In this document: positions 1 to 11,587 of the stretch, in pieces | How positions within the stretch are numbered: the stretch's first letter is position 1 | Layout of the letters: every line of letters begins with the position of its first letter | Assembly: GCA_013398275.1 (NCBI GenBank) | Contig: VZSE01010767.1 | Coordinates: 682,001-746,000 of the forward strand | Origin: Promerops cafer | Lineage: Eukaryota > Chordata > Aves > Passeriformes > Nectariniidae | Direction: 5' to 3' | Length of the DNA stretch: 64,000 nt | The notes under the pieces: generated by a model | What the model was told of the DNA's origin: nothing | The model's database searches: none | The model's input: only the letters and a program-made list of their open reading frames with translations | Program-made: the position numbers and the translations under genes

Positions 1-991
1 TTGAGTTACAAATTCTATACTAATACAAATTAATCTGAATTAAGTTTAATCCACAGTTATTAACTGATTAAATGTGGCTGTTGGTAGCTACAGGGTGCTG
101 ACTTCCATCTGTGATTATTAGGGACACAGCTTAATCACTGATGCTGCACAGGGAAATATTTAAAGCAAATGACATATACAGTGACTCTTAATGTTTGTTA
201 ATTGAATGTAGCATCTAAGAATGAAAATTATAAATCTACATTTTAAAAACATGTAGAAAGACTACCTTGATTTTCATAATTAGCTTCTGGTTGGAGTAAG
301 CTTAGTTCATGCTTTATTGATTCTGAGTATGTTTCCCAATTGAGAAGTTCACATTTCTGTAGGTGAAATTCTAGGCCACTGTGAAAATCAATACAGATTT
401 CTAATATTTCCATTATTACTCAAAATATGTGAAACTCATAGCCAGAAATAAGCAGGTATGTGTATGACATTATCCCACACCTCCAAAGCTGCTTACATTT
501 TAGAGCTGGATATGCACTAATGTAAACAACACAGTGACAGATGTGTCCACAAAAATTGCAAAAATGTTGATGCAAATTGAGCAAGAACCAGAGTAAATTT
601 TGTGTAGATTTACATAATACTGTTTTAGGAAAAAATGTTCCTTTTAGGCCATGCATATGGCATTTAAATTGTTTGTCTTTCCTAGTAGATTTTCAGTACA
701 GGCAATAGGTAACATGAAAGTTTAAAAAAAATATAATTGAGATGGAAATTACCTCACTACAGAAAGCTGTAATGCCTGTGATTTACCCACAAAGCAAAAT
801 TACAAGCAATTACTAGCTGATATTTTCTGTGAGATTTTGTTTTGTTCTGTTCTGTTTTGTGAGTTTTGTTTTTTTTGTATTTACTAAAAAGCAGCTAAAG
901 AGATAAGGGAAAATATTTTATACATTCTTTGTGAACTGAAGAACTAGTTCATCGGTAAATTGTCTCAAAGCTTTGGAATCTATTATTAATC

Positions 992-1036
992 TATCACATA
1001 GTGTATATATAGCCGATAATTGCGAACTATGTGATA
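992..1036. repeat. Hairpin, 11-bp perfect stem
   Basis: The left arm TATCACATAGT (992-1002) is the exact reverse complement of ACTATGTGATA (1026-1036). The loop is 23 nt and AT-rich. I see no flanking target-site duplication or transposon ends, so it is most simply a chance or cruciform-prone inverted repeat. Confidence 0.6.
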
Positions 1037-1381
1037 TCAAAACCAGGGTCATTCTTTTCTACAGACTCTTTTATAGACATCCTACTCATTGCCATAATAA
1101 CTGAAGCTGTCATGACAGTAGTTTGTACCTAGCATGAAGCCCTAAACAGTTCTGACAAGCTGCAGCTCATTAAGGGACAGTCGTTTTGTTGACATGTCCA
1201 TCAGCTCTCAGGGATGTACCAAGATGAATAGACCCAAAACAATAGCTCCATTTGTTAGAGCAGTAGCTTCTCTAATACATGATGAGACAATCAAGCCAAG
1301 CCGCCTTCAGCACAAAGACATAATTAATCAAATGGACAAATGGTTCAAATATTGCTCTAGTATATTCTGTAGTGGACAGAG

Positions 1382-1395
1382 GTTTCCATGGAAAC
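1382..1395. promoter_or_regulatory. Perfect palindrome resembling an RFX X-box
   Basis: GTTTCCATGGAAAC reads identically on both strands. RFX-family proteins bind inverted half-sites of the general form GTNRCC separated by 0-3 bases (established knowledge). This site has the right layout, GTTTCC-AT-GGAAAC, but has T rather than the preferred purine at the fourth base of each half. It sits in a block (about 1180-1430) richer in varied sequence than its surroundings, with TAATTA-type motifs nearby. Function as a binding site is inference. Confidence 0.3.
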
Positions 1396-2047
1396 ATTGG
1401 CATTTCCATCACAGTTAATGACCATTCTGTACAATGAAGTTCCAAAAAAGGTAGCTATGGAGAGAAAAAAAAAAAAAACAAAACAAAACAACTAACCAAA
1501 TAAATAAATAAATAAGAAGCAACTGGCAGGTAAAAGGACATGTTTGAGACTGTAACTCTGTTGTGACAGTGAAAATAATGACTTAATTTTCATCTTTTTG
1601 TAGAATGCAAGGCTCAAATAGGCCATCATGGTCATCCTGTTTGACCTGCTTAGCGTGGGCCTATAGCTCTGGAACTAGAGCACATGATTTAGAAAGACAT
1701 GTAGCTTTATTTAAAGTATTGTGGTTCAAGAATCCATCATGCTCCTGCTTAATTTATCCCAATATTTAAATATGCTAACTGTGAAGAATTTGCACCATAT
1801 TTTGTGTTTTTCTTCTGTCCGTCTAACTTTGCCTCCCAAGCAGTGCCTGTTGTTAAGCTGAAAGATTCTGCAAAAATCAATTTGGCATCACTTTCAGCTA
1901 ATTTGAAGCTATTATCTGCAAACTTCATTCTTTCAGTCTGACTAATGTTTCCTATATAGAGATAACATCGCTTTCTATATAATACTCAGTGTTCATTAAC
2001 GTGGTAGAGCAAGAATGGATTTTTGTCTCCTGGGGGAAGCTCAATCC

Positions 2048-2330
2048 TTCCCTTCCCTTCCCTTCCCTTCCCTTCCCTTCCCTTCCCTTCCCTGAACTTC
2101 CCTGAACTTCCCTGAACTTCCCTGAACTTCCCTGAACTTCCCTTCCCTTCCCTGAACTTCCCTTCCCTGAACTTCCCTTCCCTGAACTTCCCTGAACTTC
2201 CCTGAACTTCCCTGAACTTCCCTTCCCTGAACTTCCCTGAACTTCCCTGAACTTCCCTTCCCTGAACGTCCCTGAACTTCCCTTCACTGAACTTCCCTGA
2301 ACTTCCCTTCCCTGAACTTCCTTTCCCTTC
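2048..2330. repeat. Two-letter pentamer minisatellite (TTCCC / TGAAC)
   Basis: The tract is built from two 5-bp words, TTCCC and TGAAC, in strict 5-bp register. It opens with nine consecutive TTCCC units (2048-2092). It then alternates, with TGAAC separated by one, two or three TTCCC units and never adjacent to itself. I count 19 TGAAC units. A few point variants are visible, for example GTCCC near 2268 and TTCAC at 2283. The tract decays into pyrimidine-rich sequence after about 2318. Read on the minus strand it gives a 209-codon open frame (1952-2581) rich in Gly, Ser, Lys, Phe, Arg, Glu, Val and Gln. That frame is a by-product of a repeat without stops, not a gene. Confidence 0.95.
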
Positions 2331-5300
2331 TCCTTCTGTTCCATTTCTTCCCCCTTAAAGCCAAACATTAGTACACAATTATTTAGGAAAAGAAAGAACA
2401 GTTTTATGAAGAGACAGAGAATGGTTGCAACAGTAAGACATTTTCCAGCTAATGATTTTGGAGCTCCCTTGTGGAGGCAGCTTTTGCTGTGGCTGTTAGG
2501 AGTCTTAGCATGCATATTTGTGTCCTGACTCACAAGGATACTCCTAGGAACATCCTGATCCACATCTGTCCTGAATGACACAGGACTCTCCTGTTTCTTT
2601 CTGAAATTGCAGACAATGTAAGTAATCTCTAAGACTATCCTGAAGCTGAAAATGGATGCACAGCTAATGCAGAGAGGAACCAGATAACAAGGTTTGGTAA
2701 TTTATGTGCCTGTACCAGACCACTGGGAGAGGACTCAGACTCTGTCCAGGCACACACATTTGGAAGTTTCTGTGACTATGTTGGGAGGAGGCCCTAAAAT
2801 GATGAATTCATGGTAGCAATCTTCTTCAGGACTTTAAAAGTAAGAAGTGAAACAGTGCTGAGACTCATAAAAAGTGAATTTTTACTACGTCCCTGGATGC
2901 CACAATATTGGTCTCATCAGGACGTCTCTGTCCATATCTGTAGGATGTCCCTTAGATGTGGTTCACGTGACCTCTCTGTGACTGTGAGCTGCTTTGTAAG
3001 TTCAGGTCAGGGAACAGCTGCAGGTCTGTTATCCCCTCAGTGCTGGCCCAACCAGCAGCATCTGCCAGGAGGAGGTGCAACCAACACTGCTCCAGCAAAA
3101 GAAGTTCTGTAAAACTGGGCAACTTTGTACTTCTTAATCATTTAGTGCTGTGAGATAGAGTAAGTAAATGCTTTAAAAGTTGAAAAATATTGTTAATTTG
3201 AATAGAACAAAGAATTTCTAAAAATATATAAAATAACATTAACATGTAGTCTAGTAGGAAAAGAATAACAGTTTGAGTCCCCACTGATTGAGAAGGATTG
3301 TTACTGACAAAGTGAAGTCCTGGTAAGAAACTTCATGGCTCTTTGGAGTAGGTTTTGGATTTATCATTTTACTTTAGTGAATAAATATAAACCCCAGAAT
3401 TTGCAGGTGCTTCTTATTGCAGAAACAGACATGCTGTCTCAAATGAAGGAAAACATCACTATACTTGCCTGGACAAATCCCGAAGCCTTTTATAACTAAT
3501 GATTGCCATTTTCATTCTATTCTATCTGAAAGTATAGCTGAGTATTTAATTGGCAGTGTTTTCTTTTTTTTTTTCTCATCCAGTGCTTTCAATAGTTATA
3601 TAAATATACATCTGATGTTGCAATCCTCAGCCTTTCTAACTGCATTCTTTACCATGCTTAATATACCTTAGGTATTTCATCTAGTGGAGTGCCACAGTGA
3701 ATATTACCAGATTAAATCCCTCTGTGATGACAAAAATGTAACCTTAAGCATATCAAGATTTTCTGCCACGGAAATAAAGTTTAACAATTTTTCTGCTCAT
3801 CATGCTTTACAGAACCTCCCATAAGACCTGATTTCACTTGCATTTTGTAGTAATTAAAAAAAAAAAAAACAACCTACAAAAACCCCCAAACCAAACAAAC
3901 CAAACTAAAATCTATTCAGATTTTTTCTTTACAGAAAGTCACTGGAAGTAAATTATCTGGAGCTCTATGCTTTGCTGCTTTTTTTATAATAATGCTTAAT
4001 TTTTAAAATTTTGTTATATATATTCTAAACTTACCTGAATTTTTTAAAATATTTTTCTTTAAATTGGTAGAAATACTTTATTGCTCTAACTTCTTGGGAT
4101 CAGCACACTCTGCCTAGATATTTGGTTTATAGATACTTTTGTCATTGCCACCTTAGAATTCTGTATTTAATATATGTTATCATGTCCCATGCCAGCTGTT
4201 ATAATTTGAACATTCACTATATTTATACTTCCTGAAATTCATGTGTCACCAGGCTATTCTTAAACTTTAGGAATAAGGATATTTTGCCTTCATCCACTGT
4301 CCCTTTGACTGGATTTGTATTCATTTCAGAAGATAATTTAAAATGTCTCTCATTCCTCAAAATAATGCATTTACTGAAGCCTTCTATATTTTCCTGATTT
4401 ATTCTTTTTCCTTTTCTCTCCATTCCTTGTCTTGGTTCTCTTTTTTGTATTTTTTTCTGGCACTCTCCACAGCTAATTGCAACCTCTTACATTTCCCACA
4501 CTGTTCGGAATAATCTTTTTTTCATCCTTCCTATTCAGAAGTTGTGTTCTGCTAGCACTTTGCTACTCACATTTGCTGAACACTTCTTTTTCTCAGAAAA
4601 ACAGAAGTCAAAGCTGTTAATGACTTATCCTAATAACATTGGATAAATCATAAAATCACTGTTAATGACTAATCCTACTAATGACTCTGAAGTACAGTCA
4701 TGATTGTGTTACTCATGGGCATTTTTAAGCATTAATACTTCTAATAATCCTGATCTTGAAAAAATACTTTCATTGTAGGGCAGGTAGGTGGCAGGGGTGC
4801 GAGGGGAAAGAAATCAGGAGTGAGAAAAGGCATAAAACAGAGAGACTAATGATTGGCATAAAGCATATTATATGTTCTAACATTTAATTTAGATTAAACC
4901 ATTTAGACATAAAAGCATTTACTTTATTAGTATGACAGTTTTATATTACTACCTCAGAATGACAGTTTACTATACATCTTAGCACACTACTGATGCTACT
5001 CTCCTCTGACTATTTCAAGGCTCTCAGTTCAAAACCAAGTTTTCCATCTTGTGAATATTGAACATTTTCAGGAAGAATTATCCTAAAATTTTATTTATAG
5101 CACAACATGTAATGAGTTTCATCTGATAATAACACGCTAGAAACAAGCAAACAACATTCTGTATTTCTCATAGTCTCCTATTTCTTCTACATGTGTGTAT
5201 GAAGAGCCACACAGCTACAAGCATTTGTACCATCCAGAGAATCAGATTTCCTGCAAATTAATGCTATGTTAGAAAAAGTGCCTGCTGAAAACCACTGTAA

Positions 5301-8300
5301 ATGGAAAAGACAACATGATGTGTGAGCTTCGGAGTATCTCTCCAGTGATATGAAAATGCCAGCCTCTAAGTAAGTATTAAGCAGTTTATGGACTAGGAAA
5401 GACAGTATCAACTGCACTTGCAGTTTCAGGTTTTTCACTATAGCTCTGCCAGCATAAACATATAATTGGGATATACTTTCAGTGTAGACAGGGCCATAGT
5501 ATTAAACCAGTCAACTAACTTCATTTGTATGTTGGTGCTGATGACACACAAATCTGCTAAGTAGGTGATAAACCTGTGTTTTATCATATCATAATATGCA
5601 CTGGGTACTGCTGAATAAAGCAATGCATTTGCTTACATAATTTGATTGTTAGGACTAAAGCAAATGGGAGTGCTTTAATCCTTACATGTTTTTGTCAAAA
5701 CGATAAGCTTTCTAAAGGCTCAGAACTGTAATACACTTGATAATGGATATCCCTTGTTTCTTAGTTGATTTTTCTTTTCATTTGGTGCATGACAAATTAA
5801 TAGCCTTTTAAAAACAGGACTTTTTTAAAAAAAAACTTCTTCAGAAATGCAAATATGTGAATGACTTTCATGACCACTATAAAAAATTCTGTAAGGATTC
5901 ACATGAAAATAATAACTTGTCTATGTTTCTTCTGACTTTTTTTCCCCAAAGCCCTTTTTAAGATAATGTTGAAGTGAAAATTGTGATATTTACTTGCAAT
6001 TAACCTCAGGTGATTGTTTTGTATTTGACTGACTTTCATATTTCTTTCCTTGCTTCAGGATTGTTGTAATACATAGAATAGTTGAGATACCTTGCTGGGA
6101 AATAGAAAGCTTGAATGAGTAACTAATAAGCTTAAAGGATGTTGGGGATCCAGATGGTATCCCAGTGACTTGTGTCTTCTCCATTTCATGACAAAAAGCA
6201 AAGGACATAAAAAAAAAAAAAAGAAGAAAAAAGTTAATAGTTCTCGATGTGGGACTGCGTGCTCTCTGTGCTACACCTAGATAAAAGACCCTCACATCTG
6301 AAGCAAAGGAAGTCACAGCATTAAAAATGTTTAAGAGGGGCTAGCAATCCAGAGCACCTGAAGTGTTGTTACTCAGCCTACAGCCAGGTAGCCTGTCACA
6401 GACCAGCAGACACCAAGTGCCCAGGGAATCACTGATAAAAGACCACGAGACCTTTTAAGAGCCAGGTAACTTCCTTCAGTTTTTAAAGACTGCCAAATAT
6501 GGGTCAGAAAAAAAAAAAAAAACAAAACAGGAGGAGAACAAGCAAAATTCCCTAAGCTCTGACCTTTCAAATTTTGATGAGATTTCTGATTTATAAAAGA
6601 CTCATATTGACTTTATAGGTGGTATTCAGACTTCTCCACTTGAATTTAGATGAGACAATATTTATAAATTAATGCTTGACTAAAATTAATTGAATGGTAT
6701 AGAGCTTAGATTTTTTGAAGTAAAATATTTGTTATGAAGTTCTAAAAAAAGGAATTAAAATTTCTTTGAAAACAATCACAGACTGGATAAACTGCAGCCT
6801 ATGAAGTGACAACCACAGGTCAGAGTGAGGCACAGTGACTTCTCTGTTGTTTTATGTTTTAGAGACAACACACATGTCACAGCATTTCAGGCTGTGAGTG
6901 CAAAACTAACTGAGTACTCATGCATTTGTTTATAAATGGATGAAATATTTTCAGTGAAAATTTACAGTCAGGACATTCAGGTCCTCATGAAAATCATACA
7001 AAAGTCAACTGGAAGGACTGCTAGATTATTGTAAAGAACCTCATCTGTCAGAGAAATGATTTAGCATATGCTGGATGTCAAGCTTGTGAGGATTGTGTTC
7101 ATGCTTAAAACTCATGGAAGCCATGATAGAAAATGAAGGATAACTTTATCCATTAACCAGATGATAAGACTTATTTGTTCACATATTCATATGACATATG
7201 AGTGAGAATGTGTTAACTGAGCCACTCTTTCATGAAGCTCAGTCCAAAACTGTCCCTAGGCACAACCTTGCAGTTATTCTGCTTTTATCACTGCCTAGAT
7301 ACAGGAACCTGTATGCTGGGGTGTGGGGGGGAAAAAAAAGAAAAAAAAAAAAAAGGCACTCTGCATTGTCTTTTGAAGAATTCTACTTCATTTCCCTGGA
7401 AAATATTCCCTACATTGTTCTTTTAATAATCTGAGCTGGAGGGCCACATGAATAAATGAGTGGATTTAATACCCATCCTTAAATTATTTCCAAGTGGTTC
7501 TTTTACCTTTCATGGCTCAGTAAAATTCATATGTTTTATTTGTTCTGAATGCATACCATTGGTTTTATGATTTCATCATCTATCCTGTGTTTCTGTGAAG
7601 GTCTGAAACACCCACAGGTGAGTGGGTTTTCCACCTGTACAAATGCCAGCTACTCAGGACTGACATTTGGAGGCTGTAACTCTGAATCTCTTAGTATTTT
7701 ATAACCAAATAACACAGGAAGTTCTAGAATATAGAGCACTTCCTGTATGATTGCTGTTTGAAATAAACCTGCTGTTTGACTTTTCTAGTATATTAATCTT
7801 TCCTCACCTGAAGTATTCATGGCGTGGCTCTTCTAGAGCTGAAGGCAGCCAAGATTTCTCGTGGGCTACAGAGGTGCCAGGCCTTGCCAGTGGACCAAGA
7901 ATAATTTCGAGCTTCTGAACAGGTCGCAATTCCTCAGCAAAGTACCTTTGTATCCTTTGCTTTGCATCCTCCTTGACCCTTCTTCCCCCCTTTCACCCTG
8001 CATGTGAAGGGGCTAGAAATGAGAACTGCAATGGGCTGATGGGCTCTCCAGACAGTTCTCTGATCTGTACAGTGCACTGAGCTACTCTGCAATCTAGAAG
8101 TGGTCTGGGAACATTTTGAACCGTGGTGCATGCATCCAAGTTCAGACATCAATCAGGTGCTTCCAAATGTAATTATGACTACAGGTTTCTCATTATAAAT
8201 CTCTACATGACATCTCTCCTCCAGAAGCTAAATGCCAAGGAAAAATATAAATTGATGAGTTTTAACATTGTGCAGACAGGAATTGTAAGTAGCACATTTC

Positions 8301-10400
8301 AACTAGAAGGGCATGGAAGCTCACTGATGCTGTCCCATTAATACTGGTAGACTAATGTGGGAGCCATACTAATCAGGAAACACTTTCTAAAAATACCTTT
8401 TTGTAAGGCCATGAAGAATCATATGAAACATATGCAATATTGGCAGTGTAATTTGGACACTTAGCAATGTCTAAATAATTACCAAATATTTACATTAGCA
8501 AATTCTGGAATTCTTAGTAAAAATTATAAAGCTAGATATTAAATATTGGAAGATATCAACATTTGACCTACACTAAAATATAATTTCTTATAATTATTTC
8601 TTATATGTTTTATCAGCTCTATTAAATTTCCCTTCATAGCCATTAATGTAAGAAAATTGGAAGGCTGGTGAAGTAAGCAGGAATAAAACATGTAATCATA
8701 GAAAGGCAATAATACTGATGAAATACTTAAGTCATTACTGTTCTTCTTTGATTAGGTCACTCTAGGTTAGCCAGCCTCAAGTAACTAAACAACCAATGTC
8801 TGTTCTGTGACTTCTGTTGTTACTTAGAAGTTGTCTTTTCTTCACCCATCTGAGCAGCTACAGGTCCCCCGTGTCAGAGCCTTTTCCAGGCTCCCCTTCA
8901 AGTGTCCTCACTCCCAGCCTTTTTTTGCTAGGTAGAGAACTATGATATTCACAGTAATAACTACTTTTTTTAACTTTGTATTTCTCACTATCATCTATTT
9001 CTGTGTTGAGTTCTGGCATAAATGCCAGCACAGGGCACTTCAAAAACAGCAGCAGTGAGGTCTTCTAACTTTTGAAAGGTTACCTAAATATCTTATGAAA
9101 ACTTTTAAAGCAATATCAAAGGTTTTGTATTTCTTTCAGGTGGATATTTATAGGATTTTCCAAATTGAAAGTATGTAACAATGGAAGTGTTTGTCATCTT
9201 CTGTGTTTTTCCAAACTGAAAAATATCTTTACAGTAAAATTATAGTAAAATTTTTTTTCCTCCCTGAATTAATAATTCATTGTGTTTAGAAATATCACCC
9301 TTGATGGCCAGGATGGAATATGGGAGATTGAGAATGTGTTTGTATTCTCCATACTTACAAGCCTGAAATCTCATCACAATAATACTAAAAGAAAAATAAT
9401 TTGAAAATAATAGACTGACAGTCTTTGCAGATGCAAAAAGATGCATTGGGGAATGCACCTTAAGAGGGAATGGGTAGTGAAAAGAACAGGAAAATGGAGA
9501 AGGAGTCTGAAATAACATTGGAAGATCCATTTATTGTGTGGGCTTTCATAAGTCTGAGGTAGAAAGTGGGCAGGCAGACTGGGCTGCCTCACTGGCAAAT
9601 GTGAACTCTCACATGGATCTTCATACCTGAGATTTTTGATCAAATAAACTCCACAAAGTGAATGTAAGCTAAGAAAGGGAATAGAGGTTGTACTAATAGC
9701 TGTCTTTCAAATGCTTAACTGACTTTCTTAGAAGTTCCATGGGTTTTTTTTTTTGCAATCAGTTTGTCTGTTTAAGTTTGATAAGGTCTCTTAACTGAAC
9801 TTCTTTTTGCGAGTACATCTGTTATAAATAGGTAGGCTTCTGTGTAAGTCCACAGAACAGATGAAAATAAATTAACTTTGACAGTAACTTTGGAAATAGT
9901 GAGTTCTGTGGAAGATTTCATACACCAAAGTTCCACTAGTGTGGAACTGAAATAATAATACCGTTTAACTAAGGTAAATAAAAAATAATAAAGCAAATTC
10001 TCTTTCCTTCACTTGTTCAAATAGAATTCTGATTTTTTGATGCAATGCATATTTTCAATAAAGACAAAAATTGATAAATGTGCTGGGGCTGAATTTTGCA
10101 GGAGTCAAGTAGATATATTTTATAAATCATGTAAGAGCAGCATTTAGTTCATTAAATCATGTTTTCTAAAACTTAATGCTTGACTTAGAGTAATTGTGAA
10201 GATCTGCATTGTTTTCTCTGCATTCATTTCTCAACTTAAATAAGTCATATGAAGCATAGTTGGCTACAGCTCTTTCTGCATTAATGATGTTTTGAAACTC
10301 AGCAGTAAGCGTTTTTGGTTTCTGCAACACTGATGTCAAGGAGGATGAAAAAAGGTATTTCTACTGGAAGTCAGTTAGCTAGAAGTCATGCTATTAAAGC
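2331..10400. other. Noncoding stretch with minor simple tracts
   Basis: I see no supportable gene in these 8 kb. The sequence between about 2900 and 3112 is locally less AT-rich and carries a 100-codon plus-strand open frame (2810-3112) with no recognisable domain. Simple tracts include an A run followed by CA-rich sequence near 3857-3908, short A runs near 6209 and 6508, and a G-then-A tract at about 7321-7355. The rest is unique-looking AT-rich DNA. Confidence 0.55.
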
Positions 10401-10472
10401 AAAACAAAACAAAACAAAACAAAACAAAACAAAACAAAACAAAACAAAACAAAACAAAGCAAAGCAAAACAA
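10401..10472. repeat. (AAAAC)n microsatellite
   Basis: This is a run of AAAAC units that is perfect up to about 10455 and then acquires AAAGC variants before ending near 10472. Such A-rich pentamer tracts are common in vertebrate noncoding DNA. No retroposed body is recognisable beside it. Confidence 0.95.
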
Positions 10473-10754
10473 CCCTAGCTTATGTTAGCAATGAATAATA
10501 AAAAAAAATACAGTGATGAAAAAGAATTACACTGGTCTAAAATAAAGGATCCCAGAGGGAAATCTCCATATCTTACCACTAATTTCCAAGCAATGGAAAT
10601 TTAAATAAGTATGTCTTGCATTTACTGAAAGAACACTTAAGCTGTGGTTGATCTGGTATCAAAAGTTCAGCTGACTCATACTCTTTCTTACCAAATTCTG
10701 TTTTTGCACACTTGTGTAAATTGAATTTGTTCATATATAAAAAATTCAGGGATA

Positions 10755-10883
10755 TGCATGTGTTTCCACAAATGCATGCAATCAGCAGCCAGAGAATAGC
10801 ACAGGACTTGTCAGCTCACAGTGTAACCTCAGCTCTCCTACAGAAGGAGGATGGAAACAGTTTGCACTCCGGATGCATGCATG
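10755..10883 (+). promoter_or_regulatory. Cluster of TGCATG motifs
   Basis: TGCATG occurs at 10755, 10773, 10874 and 10878, the last two overlapping. Because TGCATGCA is palindromic, several also read on the minus strand. TGCATG (UGCAUG in RNA) is the established binding motif of RBFOX splicing regulators, which act mostly from introns. Four hits in about 130 bases is well above the rough random expectation for a hexamer. Whether this DNA is transcribed is unknown. Confidence 0.25.
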
Positions 10884-11382
10884 CAGTCGTTTCCCCAAAA
10901 TATGAAGCTAGAATATATGTTAGAATTACATCATCATTCAGGAATATTTTGTGAATATAGAACAAAAGTGACTATTAATCAGTAATTTCTTTTTTTTTGT
11001 GATTATGTCAGGCATGCCTTATGTTTACACATAGAAAGACAGATAAAGATTTTTTGGATAGCAGTGGAATAAATGCAATCCCTATTGTATTGTGTAGCTG
11101 AAAACTAAACAGTAATCATTAAATTTACCAGTGTCAGCTGTTGTCAGGTAGCAGAAATAAACATGTATTTTACTGAAAACAAATCAAAAGATTTATATTT
11201 CATTACACAAAATGTCTCCAAGTGATTTTTGGTAATTGACCTATTACTATCTGAGGTTAAGTGTTGCTGCCAGCTGAGGGTATGTGAGGCAGAAGAGAAA
11301 ACATTCCATTCTGTCTGAGTCCATCCCTACAATTATCAAATAAATATGGGTCACAGGCCCATGCCTGTTAATTTTTTTTTAG

Positions 11383-11587
11383 TGTCAATTAGGAAGTGCA
11401 TATGTAAGAAAACCCATGGAAATTTGTCTACTTGCAAATTTGCTTGCTTACAAACTCACCAAATGAAGATGTCTAAAAAGCAATTGTGTCCATCTATCCA
11501 TCCAGCTGCTCCAGAAATGTTAAAGAGGGATATTTTCTTGCACAATCTGGAGCACAATCTCCTAGAGGAAACTGTTCTTTACTTCAG
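11383..11587 (+). other. Candidate exon, 205 nt, unrecognised
   Basis: A T-rich tract ending in AG lies just before 11383, and CAG followed by GTGAGG lies at 11585-11593, so both splice-site consensus patterns are met. One frame is open throughout, needing one base from an upstream exon and leaving two bases at the end. The predicted peptide is Cys- and Lys-containing with no domain I recognise. Open frames of this length flanked by decent splice motifs arise by chance in tens of kilobases of AT-rich DNA, so this is a weak call. A noncoding RNA exon is equally possible. Confidence 0.12.

Larger units (their letters stand above)
1..2047. other. Noncoding AT-rich stretch
   Basis: I see no gene here. 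The stretch holds a GTTTT-rich simple tract at about 831-880, an 11-bp hairpin at 992-1036 and an A-rich tract running into (AAAT)n at about 1466-1516. A less AT-rich block at 1180-1430 contains a perfect 14-bp palindrome. Open frames are short and have no domain I recognise. Two of them (420-656 minus, 1194-1418 plus) look like chance. Confidence 0.6.

Noticed and set aside
1952..2581. 209-codon minus-strand open frame, the longest in the window
   Set aside because: Its body is the translated pentamer minisatellite, giving repeated Gly/Ser/Lys/Phe/Arg/Glu words. The flanks have no domain or start context.
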